A stretch of 64,000 bases of DNA, from assembly GCA_031551965.1 (NCBI GenBank), contig JAVBMW010000011.1:1-64000 (forward strand), in the 5' to 3' direction. The stretch is from CALVGQ01 sp031551965 (GTDB taxonomy: Bacteria > Bacillota_I > Bacilli_A > Erysipelotrichales > Erysipelotrichaceae). The first letter of the stretch is position 1; every line of letters begins with the position of its first letter. Position numbers and translations under genes: made by a program. Below, piece by piece: positions 53,432 to 62,414 of the stretch. The notes under the pieces are model-generated. The model did no database searches, had not been told where the DNA came from, and saw only the letters and a list, made by a program, of their open reading frames with translations.

Positions 53432-53455
53432 TAATTAAAAGCAGGTTTCCCTGCT
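53432..53455 (-). terminator. Terminator of first XRE membrane regulator
   Basis: AGCAGG, loop GAAA, CCTGCT (53440-53455) followed by TTTAATTAT on the minus strand. Confidence 0.85.
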
Positions 53456-53462
53456 CAACCTT

Positions 53463-54527
53463 TTAACGAAACGTTTCTGTTCTTGAATCGAACATTCTAT
53501 CATTTTCAAATAACTCACTTAAAGGATAATAAAACGTTTTTTCTTCTGCTCCTTCATGTACCGTTATTTCTACTTCGTATTTCTCAATTTCAGCATAAAC
53601 GAATGGTTTAAAACTTGCGATATTTGTTGTACCATTCGAACTAAAACACCAATACTCTTTCTCACACTCATTTTGACGTTTTCTAATTTCATCAATATCC
53701 TCTTTAACAGTATCTTCACTTTTCAAAACTCCATCTTTGTATAGCTTTATCGTATAATTTATTTCTTGAATTCCCTCCCAAGCATAAAAATTATATCTTG
53801 GCATTACGATTTGTATTTGCAGAAATGAAGGATAGTAATAATTATTAATACTAGCTAGAAAAGTATAATTTTTTTCAAATCTATCCTTAACTGCGAATCC
53901 TGACAACTCATCAATTAATATTTCATCTTTATAAGTCCGTTGTATATCAATATAGATTACATCCACATAATCAATAGCGAATGTTACTTCGTATTTCTTT
54001 CCACTTATATTTTCAGCTCTTTGAATTATTGATTCATTATTAATTTTAATGATCACATCATAAAACATTTCTTCAGAATATTCTCTCGTTATAAAAAGCA
54101 CCTTAACGAAAACCTGTCCTTGTTCATCTTTATAAATATCGATATCAGAACTTTCTACAGAAAAATATTTTTTTGTTTCATTACAAGTATTAATGTAATA
54201 AGGATAGGATTCAACTCTTACATTAGGATAGCGAACATAGACAAAACTCATGATTAATATAATTAAAACCAACACAAAAATTAACCCTTTATATAATTTA
54301 TTTGATTCCTTTTTTGTATCCTTAATTGGTGTGGTGATTTTTCCAACTAGTTCATCCATGGATATATCAAACACATTGCAAAGTTCTATACAATTATCGA
54401 TCGTAGGATATGCAAGATCCTGTTCCCACTTGGAAACTGATTGTCTGGATACATTGATTTTTTCTGCTAAGCCTTCCTGCGACAGCCCCACTCTTTTTCT
54501 GTTTTCTTGGATTATCTTTCCTAACAT
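53463..54527 (-). CDS. Membrane-spanning XRE regulator, group A
   Basis: The product has 354 residues. Residues 1-60 are an XRE helix-turn-helix (GLSQEGLAEKINVSRQSVSKWEQ), 80-98 a single membrane span (LIFVLVLIILIMSFVYV), and 100-354 an extracytoplasmic domain, tyrosine-rich with beta-strand character, of no known family. DNA binding inside and a domain outside fit a one-component membrane regulator. The paralogue at 54629-55651 shares the HTH almost exactly. The operator-like dyad at 54599-54613, 72 nt upstream, suggests autoregulation. Confidence 0.85.
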   Translation of the reverse strand: MLGKIIQENRKRVGLSQEGLAEKINVSRQSVSKWEQDLAYPTIDNCIELCNVFDISMDELVGKITTPIKDTKKESNKLYKGLIFVLVLIILIMSFVYVRYPNVRVESYPYYINTCNETKKYFSVESSDIDIYKDEQGQVFVKVLFITREYSEEMFYDVIIKINNESIIQRAENISGKKYEVTFAIDYVDVIYIDIQRTYKDEILIDELSGFAVKDRFEKNYTFLASINNYYYPSFLQIQIVMPRYNFYAWEGIQEINYTIKLYKDGVLKSEDTVKEDIDEIRKRQNECEKEYWCFSSNGTTNIASFKPFVYAEIEKYEVEITVHEGAEEKTFYYPLSELFENDRMFDSRTETFR

Positions 54528-54598
54528 AACTTTGATCTCCTTTTAATTAATTGTAACGAAATCTTTAAATTAGTCTAGATACAGTCCTTTCCAAATCC

Positions 54599-54613
54599 GC
54601 AGCCAATGGTTGC
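54599..54613. promoter_or_regulatory. Operator-like dyad A1
   Basis: GCAGCC AAT GGTTGC, with five of six arm positions symmetrical. It is 72-86 nt upstream of the 54527 start and overlaps a possible -35 (TTGGCT; -10 TGTATC 17 nt on). The same word and distance recur at A2. Confidence 0.55.
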
Positions 54614-54628
54614 ATAACTCATTTTGCG

Positions 54629-55651
54629 TTAAAATTCTAAAGTATCTTTTAGTATGCTTGATAATTTATAAGCAATTGTCGTTGCACCAGTGACATGATC
54701 GTCAATAATAATTTCTAGTGAGTAGTCATCAACTTCATTAATATCAAATCTTTCATTCATCCAAAATGTTAATAACCCTCCGATTCCTATTGCACCTTGA
54801 TTGAACGATTCTTGCTGACGCAGTCTTTCTTCATCGATATCAATATCAAATTTAATTTCTTCTACTAAAACATCTTTCTTTAAAACATTAATAGTATAGT
54901 CTATGTTATGAATATCATCCCATGCTGGTTGAGTATAATCTGGCATCACATAGACAATATCTAATTTACTAGGCTTTTCAATTTTGTTGTAATATGCATA
55001 AAACTCATAATTTGTCACAAAACGATCTTTCACTTTATATCCGTACATTTCATAAATTTCTATTTCATTATTATAAGTTCGTTGTAAATCAATTTGAATC
55101 ACTTCAATTTCTCCAATCGGAACTATTGCTTCATATTTTTTACCACTCACATGCTTTGCATTTTGAACAATCGATTTGTTGATAATCACATCATAAACCA
55201 TTTCTTCAGAATATTCTTTTGAATCAAACGTTACTTTCACAAAAATATCTTCTGATTCATCTTTATAAATATCAACATCAAATTTTTCAACTCTAAAAGA
55301 TGCAGAAGCATCATTATATAAATTGACATACTGAGGATATCTCTCGATTTTAACATTCGGATAAAGCACATAAAACAGCGACACTCCTATTAATAATATG
55401 ATCAATCCGACTGTTGTCCATTTATAAATACTATTTTTATCAATGGTTTTAGATTCAGTTTTTATTCCCACTAGCTGATCCATTGATATCTCAAACACCT
55501 TACAAAGTTCAACACAATTATCAATTGTAGGATACGCAAGGTCCTGTTCCCATTTGGAAACTGATTGCCTGGACACATTAATTTTTTCAGCTAGGCTACC
55601 TTGAGATAATCCTATTCTTTTTCTATTTTCTTGTATTATCTTTCCTAACAT
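54629..55651 (-). CDS. Membrane-spanning XRE regulator, group A paralogue
   Basis: The product has 340 residues. The N-terminal HTH (GLSQGSLAEKINVSRQSVSKWEQ) is nearly identical to its neighbour, then a span near 75-95 (WTTVGLIILLIGVSLFYVLY) and an outside domain that follows the neighbour's pattern with much lower identity (YPNVKIERYPQYVN, VDIYKDESEDIFVKV, EYSEEMVYDVII). So the sensors have diverged while DNA recognition is kept. A dyad at 55723-55737 lies the same 72 nt upstream. Confidence 0.85.
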   Translation of the reverse strand: MLGKIIQENRKRIGLSQGSLAEKINVSRQSVSKWEQDLAYPTIDNCVELCKVFEISMDQLVGIKTESKTIDKNSIYKWTTVGLIILLIGVSLFYVLYPNVKIERYPQYVNLYNDASASFRVEKFDVDIYKDESEDIFVKVTFDSKEYSEEMVYDVIINKSIVQNAKHVSGKKYEAIVPIGEIEVIQIDLQRTYNNEIEIYEMYGYKVKDRFVTNYEFYAYYNKIEKPSKLDIVYVMPDYTQPAWDDIHNIDYTINVLKKDVLVEEIKFDIDIDEERLRQQESFNQGAIGIGGLLTFWMNERFDINEVDDYSLEIIIDDHVTGATTIAYKLSSILKDTLEF

Positions 55652-55722
55652 AATGCATCCTCCTTGAGTTTAATTTTATCGGATTTCAAAGAATTATCTA
55701 GAGTATATTGATTTGAATATTA

Positions 55723-55737
55723 GCACCTAATGGTTGC
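55723..55737. promoter_or_regulatory. Operator-like dyad A2
   Basis: GCACC TAAT GGTTGC, 72-86 nt upstream of the 55651 start. On the minus strand it covers the -35 region of a TATACT promoter (17-nt spacer), in the same register as A1. Confidence 0.55.
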
Positions 55738-55841
55738 CTACACTTTTAAATTACTTATAAAAGTGTTTGATTAATATAATCAATGATTTTCATTTTGTAT
55801 TTTGTGTTTGATTCTTTGTTATAATTAAACTATATTTCTGC

Positions 55842-55873
55842 TTGACATTCCCCTGCAGTGGAACGTTTACACT
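55842..55873 (+). promoter_or_regulatory. MerR-type promoter with 20-bp spacer
   Basis: TTGACA (55842-55847) and TACACT (55868-55873) are separated by 20 bp, longer than normal. The spacer contains the dyad TTCCCCTGCAGTGGAA (55848-55863). This is the typical MerR-family arrangement, where bound regulator bends DNA to activate transcription. The MerR gene starts at 55893. Confidence 0.8.
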
Positions 55874-55892
55874 TGATGTGGAGGTGCCTATT

Positions 55893-56702
55893 ATGTACTT
55901 AATCAGTCAGTTTTCAAAAATCACAGGTTTAACAGTTAAAACACTTCGCTATTACGATGAACAGGATATTTTAAAGCCTTCTTTTCGTGACAGTGAAAAT
56001 CTTTATCGTTACTATGATAACAATGATCTTATCAAAGCAGAGCTTATTAACAAACTTAGGTCCTTGGATTTTTCAATTGCAGAAATCAAGGAGACTCTGG
56101 AGTTGGTCAAAACCAAAGATGACTTGATGTTTATTTTGCAAGAAAAAACAAGACAAATCGAAGAAAATATAAAAATACAGCAAGAGCGAATTCAGCTTAT
56201 AATACAACAATTAGAGAGCACAACAAATAATTCATCTTTGCAAAACTATGAAATCACATTTGAAGATATTGATCCTGTATTTGCAGCAACGATTCGATTC
56301 AAAGGAAAATATACTGATCTTGATCATTATGTTCCCCTACTTTATAAAACAGTTAAAGGTGCTGCAACAGGAAGCCACTTTAATTGTTACTACGATGAAG
56401 AATGCCTGGAAACTGCAGACATTGAACTATGTATCCCAATCAAAAAACAAATTTCAGATAAATTGATTGAATGTAAAATAATACCTTCGATCCATGCGTT
56501 ATGCACGATCCATAATGGCAGTTATGAAACGATCAATCAAGCTTATAAAGAACTTTTTAAATATGCCAATGAACATAATATCCGCTTAACAAATCCTTCC
56601 AGAGAAGTCTATCTTAAAGGACCTGGCATGATTTTTAAAGGTAATCCACATAATTACATGACAAAGATCATCTTTCCAGTTTTATTGAAAGTTGGTGAAT
56701 GA
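55893..56702 (+). CDS. MerR-family regulator with GyrI-like effector domain
   Basis: The ATG at 55893 is chosen: GGAGGTG is 6 nt upstream. The frame to 55842 runs through the promoter and is rejected. About 269 residues. MYLISQFSKITGLTVKTLRYYDE is the MerR DNA-binding start, a coiled dimer helix follows (~75-120), and a GyrI-like ligand domain fills 130-269 (ITFEDIDPVFAATIRFKGKY, CTIHNGSYETINQAY), as in BmrR-type multidrug sensors. It overlaps the next gene by 11 nt, so both are one transcript from an autoregulated promoter. Confidence 0.93.
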   Translation: MYLISQFSKITGLTVKTLRYYDEQDILKPSFRDSENLYRYYDNNDLIKAELINKLRSLDFSIAEIKETLELVKTKDDLMFILQEKTRQIEENIKIQQERIQLIIQQLESTTNNSSLQNYEITFEDIDPVFAATIRFKGKYTDLDHYVPLLYKTVKGAATGSHFNCYYDEECLETADIELCIPIKKQISDKLIECKIIPSIHALCTIHNGSYETINQAYKELFKYANEHNIRLTNPSREVYLKGPGMIFKGNPHNYMTKIIFPVLLKVGE

Positions 56703-57753
56703 GTTGGAAAAAAGAATAGAGAATTTTGTGTGTCTTGGCGGTAAACATTGCATTAGTAATGCCTTAAGACAAGTCTTTAATTATTACAAATATCCTTTAT
56801 CGGAAGAAATGATTTTCGGCATCGCTTCCGGGATCTCTTTTTTGTATTTGAATCAAGCCCATTCTCCTATGGTCAGTGGTAGAACAAAAGTCTTTGAGTT
56901 TGAACAAAAACTTGCCAAACGACTAAATATTACGATTCAGTGCAAATCTTCTGCGAACTATGAAAAAGCAGAGCAAAAGGCAAAAAGAATGATCAGTGAA
57001 AATCATCCTGTTTTAATTTATGTTGATATGCCCTATCTGAATTATTTGAATCTAGATCAAAATAGTCACTTTGGAGGTCATGCTGTCGTATTATTTGGGT
57101 ATGACGACGAAAAGAAACACTATTTAGTTAGTGACCGGGATAATCATGATTATCCAATCAGAACTCCTCTTGGAAATGTTGCAGAGGATTATCATTTTGT
57201 TTCTTATGATGAGCTTAGAAAAGCTCGCAGCAGTTCTTTTCGTCCATTCCCTGCTAAAAATAAATATCTGGTTTTTAATTTTGATAATGTTAAACCCCTC
57301 GATAAAACTGTGCTCATTGAGGCAATCACAGAGTCTTGCAACAACATGCTTTATCCTGGCGCAAATTTATTAGGAGTTAATGGGATCAAAAAATTCTCCA
57401 GCGAAATTTTGAAATGGGAAAAATTTGATTCTGAAAAATTAGTCAATGCCTGTATTACCAATTATTTTATGATCAGTGAAGACGGAGGCACAGGAAAAGG
57501 GATATTCAGAAAAATGTATGGTGATTTTTTGATTGAAGCGGCTTCGATACTAAATAAACCACGTCTCACGAATATTGGGTTTCAGTTTGTTGAAGTATCT
57601 GAAAAGTGGGATAAGGTTGCTTCAATGTTGTGGTATCTATCTGAAACAAAAGATGTTAATGCACTAAAAATTATATCTACCCAAATCGATGATATTTATA
57701 AAATAGAATCAAGTTTATACCATTCTTTATTGGAAATTCTTGATTTACACTGA
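56692..57753 (+). CDS. BtrH-N-domain protein
   Basis: The product has up to 353 residues; TTG 56692, GTG 56695 and TTG 56704 are possible starts and none has a strong site. The N-terminal half shows the cysteine-protease-like BtrH_N pattern: CLGGKHCISNALRQVFNYY (likely nucleophile Cys), FGGHAVVLFGYD with His, and VSDRDNHDYP with Asp. In butirosin synthesis BtrH transfers a gamma-glutamyl-amino-acyl group from its carrier protein to the antibiotic. The C-terminal half (~210-353) is helical, like DUF4872. Coupled to a drug-sensing MerR gene, it may modify or sense a peptide or antibiotic; this is inference. Confidence 0.75.
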   Translation: MVNELEKRIENFVCLGGKHCISNALRQVFNYYKYPLSEEMIFGIASGISFLYLNQAHSPMVSGRTKVFEFEQKLAKRLNITIQCKSSANYEKAEQKAKRMISENHPVLIYVDMPYLNYLNLDQNSHFGGHAVVLFGYDDEKKHYLVSDRDNHDYPIRTPLGNVAEDYHFVSYDELRKARSSSFRPFPAKNKYLVFNFDNVKPLDKTVLIEAITESCNNMLYPGANLLGVNGIKKFSSEILKWEKFDSEKLVNACITNYFMISEDGGTGKGIFRKMYGDFLIEAASILNKPRLTNIGFQFVEVSEKWDKVASMLWYLSETKDVNALKIISTQIDDIYKIESSLYHSLLEILDLH

Positions 57754-57906
57754 CAAAGCCATTTTTTCAAAGGATCCATGAAGCTTTCATCAATGGTAAA
57801 AGCACTTTCTTTTTCGTTTTTTCCTTAATATAAGTTTTGTAAAATGTTCTAATTTATCCCATTTGAATTAGTAAATGCAAAAAATTTGTGCCTACTTTTG
57901 AAAATT

Positions 57907-57956
57907 AGCCCTTAATGGTTACTAAAATTGCTTTTAAAAGTGATTTGGAGTAAAAT
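57907..57956 (+). promoter_or_regulatory. ABC-exporter promoter with weak group A operator
   Basis: TTGCTT (57928-57933), a 17-nt spacer and TAAAAT (57951-57956) precede the ATG at 57980. Upstream at 57907-57922 is AGCCCTTAATGGTTAC, similar to dyads A1 and A2, with GGTTAC as the better half. Confidence 0.45.
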
Positions 57957-57979
57957 AGCAATCATATTGGGGGTACACA

Positions 57980-59719
57980 ATGAACTACAAAACAAAAAAA
58001 TTCTTATCTTATTATAAACCTTATAAAAAATTATTTTTAGCGGATATGTTATGTGCTTTGATTACTGCTGGAATCACTTTGATTATTCCATTATGCATTC
58101 GCCAAATCACAAATGTTTATCTGTTAGAAGAACCGATTATTGTAAGTAAAATAATCCAAATCGGTTTATTCATGATTGGACTTGTCTTGATTGAATTTGG
58201 ATGCAATTTCTTCGTAACCTATAAAGGACATACAATGGGTGTCTATATGGAGAAAGATTTAAGAGCTGATTTATTTGAACATTATCAAAAGTTATCATTC
58301 AGTTTCTATGATGATCAAAAAACGGGGATCTTAATGAGCCGACTTACTAGTGACTTATTCAGTCTTGCAGAACTATATCATCATGGACCAGAAGATATTG
58401 TGATCTCATTGATCAAGTTCTTTGGTGCTTTCTTTATCTTAGTTCAAATCAATCCATTGCTTACTTTGATCATTTTTAGTGTTCTCCCTTTTATGTTGGC
58501 ATTCGCATGGATTTGTAATAAGAAAATGCGTAGAGCCTATTCATTGAATCGAAAAAGAATCGGTGAAATTAATGCTCGATTAGAAGATAACTTATCTGGA
58601 ATACGCGTTGTCAAATCTTTCGCTAATGAATCAAAAGAAATTGATAAATTCGGAGTTGAAAACGGCAATTACGTAAAAAGTAAAAAATCAAGTTATTGGT
58701 ATATGGCAAGTTTCCATTCTGGACTGGGTGCCTTTATTACAATGATCACGGTCCTCGTGATTATTTCTGGAACTTTGTTGATTTCAAAAGAAGCGATACT
58801 TATTGCCGACTTATTAACTTTCTTACTATATATCGGAAACTTTACTGATCCAATTAAAAAACTAATTAATTTTACTGAACAATTTCAAGAAGGAATGAGT
58901 GGTTTTGATCGTTTCTTAGAAATCATGAACATTCAACCTGATATACAGGATAAACCTGAAAGTAAGCCATTAACTAATGTTTTGGGGGATGTTCAGTTTA
59001 ATAATGTTGGTTTCAAATACAACGGTAATAACGAATATGTTTTAAAGAACTTAAATCTTCATGTAGGAGCTGGCGAGTACGTTGCTTTAGTCGGTCCAAG
59101 TGGCGTTGGCAAAACAACACTTTGTAGTTTGATTCCTCGCTTCTACGAAGTCAGCGAAGGCCATATTTTGATTGATAATCAGGATATTCAAGATGTCACA
59201 ATGAAATCACTTCGTGAAAATGTAGGTATCGTGCAGCAGGATGTGTACTTATTCTCTGGAACTGTTTTGGATAACATTCGTTATGGTAGACCAAATGCAA
59301 CGGATGAAGAAATCATTGAAGCTGCAAAGAAAGCAAATGCGCATGAGTTTATTATGGAACTTCATGATGGTTACAATACCGACATTGGTCAACGTGGGGT
59401 AAAATTGTCAGGAGGTCAGAAACAACGATTATCGATTGCCAGAGTATTTCTAAAAAATCCACCTATTTTGATCTTTGATGAAGCCACAAGCGCTTTAGAT
59501 AACGAAAGTGAAAAAGTGGTTCAAGATAGTTTAGAAAGCTTAGCTAAAAACCGTACAACCTTTGTCATTGCCCATCGTTTATCAACGATCAGAAACGCTA
59601 AACGAATCCTTGTCTTATCGGAAAACGGAATCGAAGAAGAAGGAACTCATGAAGAACTCATCAAAAAAGATGGTTCTTATGCCCATCTTTACAATATGCA
59701 ATTTGACAAAATCAATTAA
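57980..59719 (+). CDS. ABC transporter, fused permease and ATPase (exporter type)
   Basis: The product has 579 residues. Six membrane segments lie in residues 15-320 (ABC transmembrane type 1). The nucleotide domain follows with Walker A GPSGVGKTT, Q-loop VQQDVYLF, signature LSGGQKQR, Walker B ILIFDEATSALD and the H-loop AHRLST. The MsbA/BmrA-like fusion points to a homodimeric lipid, drug or peptide exporter. Its stop overlaps that of the XRE gene at 59716 by 4 nt. The MerR/BtrH genes are 226 nt upstream, with a promoter of its own in between. Confidence 0.95.
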   Translation: MNYKTKKFLSYYKPYKKLFLADMLCALITAGITLIIPLCIRQITNVYLLEEPIIVSKIIQIGLFMIGLVLIEFGCNFFVTYKGHTMGVYMEKDLRADLFEHYQKLSFSFYDDQKTGILMSRLTSDLFSLAELYHHGPEDIVISLIKFFGAFFILVQINPLLTLIIFSVLPFMLAFAWICNKKMRRAYSLNRKRIGEINARLEDNLSGIRVVKSFANESKEIDKFGVENGNYVKSKKSSYWYMASFHSGLGAFITMITVLVIISGTLLISKEAILIADLLTFLLYIGNFTDPIKKLINFTEQFQEGMSGFDRFLEIMNIQPDIQDKPESKPLTNVLGDVQFNNVGFKYNGNNEYVLKNLNLHVGAGEYVALVGPSGVGKTTLCSLIPRFYEVSEGHILIDNQDIQDVTMKSLRENVGIVQQDVYLFSGTVLDNIRYGRPNATDEEIIEAAKKANAHEFIMELHDGYNTDIGQRGVKLSGGQKQRLSIARVFLKNPPILIFDEATSALDNESEKVVQDSLESLAKNRTTFVIAHRLSTIRNAKRILVLSENGIEEEGTHEELIKKDGSYAHLYNMQFDKIN

Positions 59720-60855
59720 CTCGCCTTTCCATAATAGTTCAACACTTCATATTTATTCTGAATTATTTCGTTATAACTGTAATTGTTGTATCCACTACCA
59801 AACATATAAACATTACCTTCATCATTAATTTTAAAACATTCAAAACTAATTTCAAAGGTTATGTCACCTGTATTTTTATAACGGGCATCTTTTAGGTTCC
59901 AATCAAAGTTTGCTGAAGCCACAAATCGATTTTGTGTTTCTTTTATTTTTGAAACATCATACTCAACTGAAATACTATCTAAAAGTTCACCATTGTAATA
60001 CATATCAAATATTACATTAAAATTAGACCAATTTTTATATGAATCGAGTTCAAGCGGAAATTCTTTACTTTCAATATGAAAATAATCCCCTTCATCTCCA
60101 TAAATAAGTTGACCATAATAGATTATAATTGGCGAAAATTGTTCAGCAACATAATATTCCCCTAAATATTGAGTCATAGTAAAATTGTCATAAACTCTAT
60201 CTGCATTCAACATAATCAACTTATGAGTAACATCTATATCTTTCATTGTCGCAATATACGTATTATCATCCTGAAGTTCTGCTTCTGCAAGAAATACTTT
60301 GTTTAACCCATTGACATAGTATTGTGTGTATACTCGAATTACTTGATCTTTGATTACACGATTTGGTATTAAGGTGATTTTTAAATCTGTTAAACCGTCA
60401 TATTCTTCGATTGGTTTTTCTATAACTTCAACTTTGTACTCTTTTATAAACTCTGCTTTTACTTTATCATTGATCACGGTAACTGTTTCATCAATCTTTT
60501 GATATACTTCTAACAAATCTGAGGTAGAAGATAGTTTTTGAGATAGCTGTGCATTTTTATAAATCAAGGTAACAATCATCACAACTAAACATACCATTAC
60601 TATAATTAATAGGTTTGATTTCTTTTTAAGCAGCTTCAATTCGCTCGGATCTTTGATTTCAATTTCTCCCTCAAGAAGATTATTAATATTGATATCAAAG
60701 ATACGACATAACTCTATACAGTTTTCAAGAGTAGGAAAAACGGTATCTTGTTCCCATCTGGAAATAGTTTGCCTAGATACATTCAACAAATCAGCCAACT
60801 GTTCCTGAGATAAATTTCTAGACTTTCTAAGTTCAATTATTTTATTTCCTAACAT
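59716..60855 (-). CDS. Membrane-spanning XRE regulator, group B
   Basis: The start at 60855 has AGGAGG 8 nt upstream; the frame to 60930 would run into the operator region. About 379 residues: an XRE HTH (NLSQEQLADLLNVSRQTISRWEQ), a span at ~82-101 (LLIIVMVCLVVMIVTLIY), a short coiled stretch, and an outside beta-rich domain of unknown family with DVTHKLIMLNADR, GDYFHIESKEFPLELDSY and NWNLKDARYKNTGDITFEI-type segments. The next upstream gene (61240-62346) is its paralogue. Dyad at 60923-60940. Confidence 0.85.
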   Translation of the reverse strand: MLGNKIIELRKSRNLSQEQLADLLNVSRQTISRWEQDTVFPTLENCIELCRIFDININNLLEGEIEIKDPSELKLLKKKSNLLIIVMVCLVVMIVTLIYKNAQLSQKLSSTSDLLEVYQKIDETVTVINDKVKAEFIKEYKVEVIEKPIEEYDGLTDLKITLIPNRVIKDQVIRVYTQYYVNGLNKVFLAEAELQDDNTYIATMKDIDVTHKLIMLNADRVYDNFTMTQYLGEYYVAEQFSPIIIYYGQLIYGDEGDYFHIESKEFPLELDSYKNWSNFNVIFDMYYNGELLDSISVEYDVSKIKETQNRFVASANFDWNLKDARYKNTGDITFEISFECFKINDEGNVYMFGSGYNNYSYNEIIQNKYEVLNYYGKAS

Positions 60856-60922
60856 AGTTGATCCTCCTAGTTTCATTGTAGCCATTATCAACGCTAAATC
60901 TACCTCATTCAATTTCCTTATA

Positions 60923-60940
60923 TGTAACATCTGTGTTACA
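60923..60940. promoter_or_regulatory. Operator-like dyad B1
   Basis: TGTAACA TCTG TGTTACA, perfectly symmetrical arms. It is 68-85 nt upstream of the 60855 start. On the minus strand TTACAT in its right arm could be a -35 with a GTAGAT -10. Confidence 0.65.
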
Positions 60941-61239
60941 TCAACTTAACTCATCTTATTAAACTTATTTTAAATTGAGTAATGTGAAATAGTTTTCCAC
61001 AAGATTTTCAAGAAGATAACTTTAAAGCAACATATCAAAAACATTCCTTAAAGACATATTTAACTAAGACTATAGCAGAATGATTCTAATATTTCCGAAA
61101 ATTTTGTTTATAAATTTATTTACTGTTATTAAATTAACTCTAATAACGTCAAATCTTTGATTAACAGTTTGCAGATAATAATTGTTACACCTATTCTATC
61201 AAATTTTCACTCCTTTAGATAATATTCATATTACATCCT
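60941..61239. other. AT-rich spacer between group B regulators
   Basis: No ORF with a ribosome site is seen. There is a weak hairpin, GTTATTA/TAATAAC (61125-61131, 61141-61147), and one further TGTTACA-like half-site near 61186. The stretch probably contains the end of the 61240 transcript and the far upstream part of the 60855 promoter. Confidence 0.4.
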
Positions 61240-62346
61240 CTATTTATAATCATAATAGTTTCGAACTGAATCTTTGGCTTCGATAAAACTGTTATACGAG
61301 GCACTCATACTACCAGATGAGCTCGTATTTTCTACCAAATCATTAAACTCACATAAAATATATAAAGAAAGATTTTCAGTATTCTTATATCGTTCGTCTG
61401 TAAGATCCCAATCAAAGTTGGCAGTAGCAATAAGAATATTCTTTCGATCACTTAGCATTTGTTGAATATCGTATTCTTTTATTTCATAATCAATCAAATT
61501 GTCTTCATAATAAAGTTTAAAAGTAAATTTCATTTTTTCAAGATTTTTATATGCATTGCTTTTTAATGGAAATGTTCTGCTTTCTACATGTAAGTATTGT
61601 TCATCATTACCAACGATCAGCTCTGCAAAATATGCTACATCAACATAAAACTCATCAATGATCCTAGCGCTAGGTAATCTTTGAATAAACATCTCATTAC
61701 CTTCAATATGCTCTACTTCAATCATAATATTTCTTGTATGTATACTTACGTTTTTTAAAACTGCCAAATAGCTGCCATCTTCTTGTTTTTGAGCTTCGGC
61801 AGACAAAAGCATTCCGTCATTTTTATAATAAGCATCTGGATAATACCCTTTTACTGTATAAATCTGATTTTCGCATTTTTCATTTGGTTTAAACCTTACC
61901 AAAAGATCGGTAAAATGTTGATATTTATCTTCTAATCCCAAAATTTCTACGCTATCCTTATCTAGATAATATTTATATGTTTTTTTCATCTCATAGTTTT
62001 CTATTATCTTATTTGAGGTTTCAAGTTGCTGCGAAATTTTTGCGTTTTTATATACTAGTAAAATGACTACTAATATTAAACATCCGCACAATGCTAAAGC
62101 AATGTTTAAATACTTTTTCAATTGTTTTAATCCTTCTTGATCTTTGATTTCAAAATCATCTTCTAAAAGCTCACGAACTGGGATTTCAAAGATCCGGCAA
62201 ATCTCTACACAGTTCTCCAAAGTAGGATATACTGTCTCCTGTTCCCAACGCGAAATCGTTTGTCTTGTGACATTTAGTTTATCTGCAAGTTCTTCCTGTG
62301 ATAAATTTTTAGCCTTCCTAAGCTGTGCTATTTTATTTCCAATCAT
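61240..62346 (-). CDS. Membrane-spanning XRE regulator, group B paralogue
   Basis: The product has 368 residues: HTH (NLSQEELADKLNVTRQTISRWEQ), a span near 78-98 (YLNIALALCGCLILVVILLVY), and an outside domain with the same blocks as its neighbour (YLHVESRTFPLKSNAYKN, NFDWDLTDERYKNTENLSL). The outside domain resembles the group A ones only in layout. Good SD (GGAGG). Dyad at 62415-62432. Confidence 0.85.
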   Translation of the reverse strand: MIGNKIAQLRKAKNLSQEELADKLNVTRQTISRWEQETVYPTLENCVEICRIFEIPVRELLEDDFEIKDQEGLKQLKKYLNIALALCGCLILVVILLVYKNAKISQQLETSNKIIENYEMKKTYKYYLDKDSVEILGLEDKYQHFTDLLVRFKPNEKCENQIYTVKGYYPDAYYKNDGMLLSAEAQKQEDGSYLAVLKNVSIHTRNIMIEVEHIEGNEMFIQRLPSARIIDEFYVDVAYFAELIVGNDEQYLHVESRTFPLKSNAYKNLEKMKFTFKLYYEDNLIDYEIKEYDIQQMLSDRKNILIATANFDWDLTDERYKNTENLSLYILCEFNDLVENTSSSGSMSASYNSFIEAKDSVRNYYDYK

Positions 62347-62414
62347 AAGATTTTCCTCCTTGATTTCATTGTACTTAATTACTAATTTCGTTCTACCTCA
62401 TCTTAGTTCCTTTG

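Noticed and set aside
55842..55892. N-terminal extension of the MerR gene (reading frame open from TTG at 55842)
   Set aside because: The TTG lies in the -35 box of the gene's own promoter, and the ATG at 55893 has a good GGAGGTG site and begins the conserved MerR domain.
60856..60930. Longer frame of the group B XRE gene
   Set aside because: It runs through the probable promoter/operator; AGGAGG sits right before the 60855 ATG, and paralogues begin there too.
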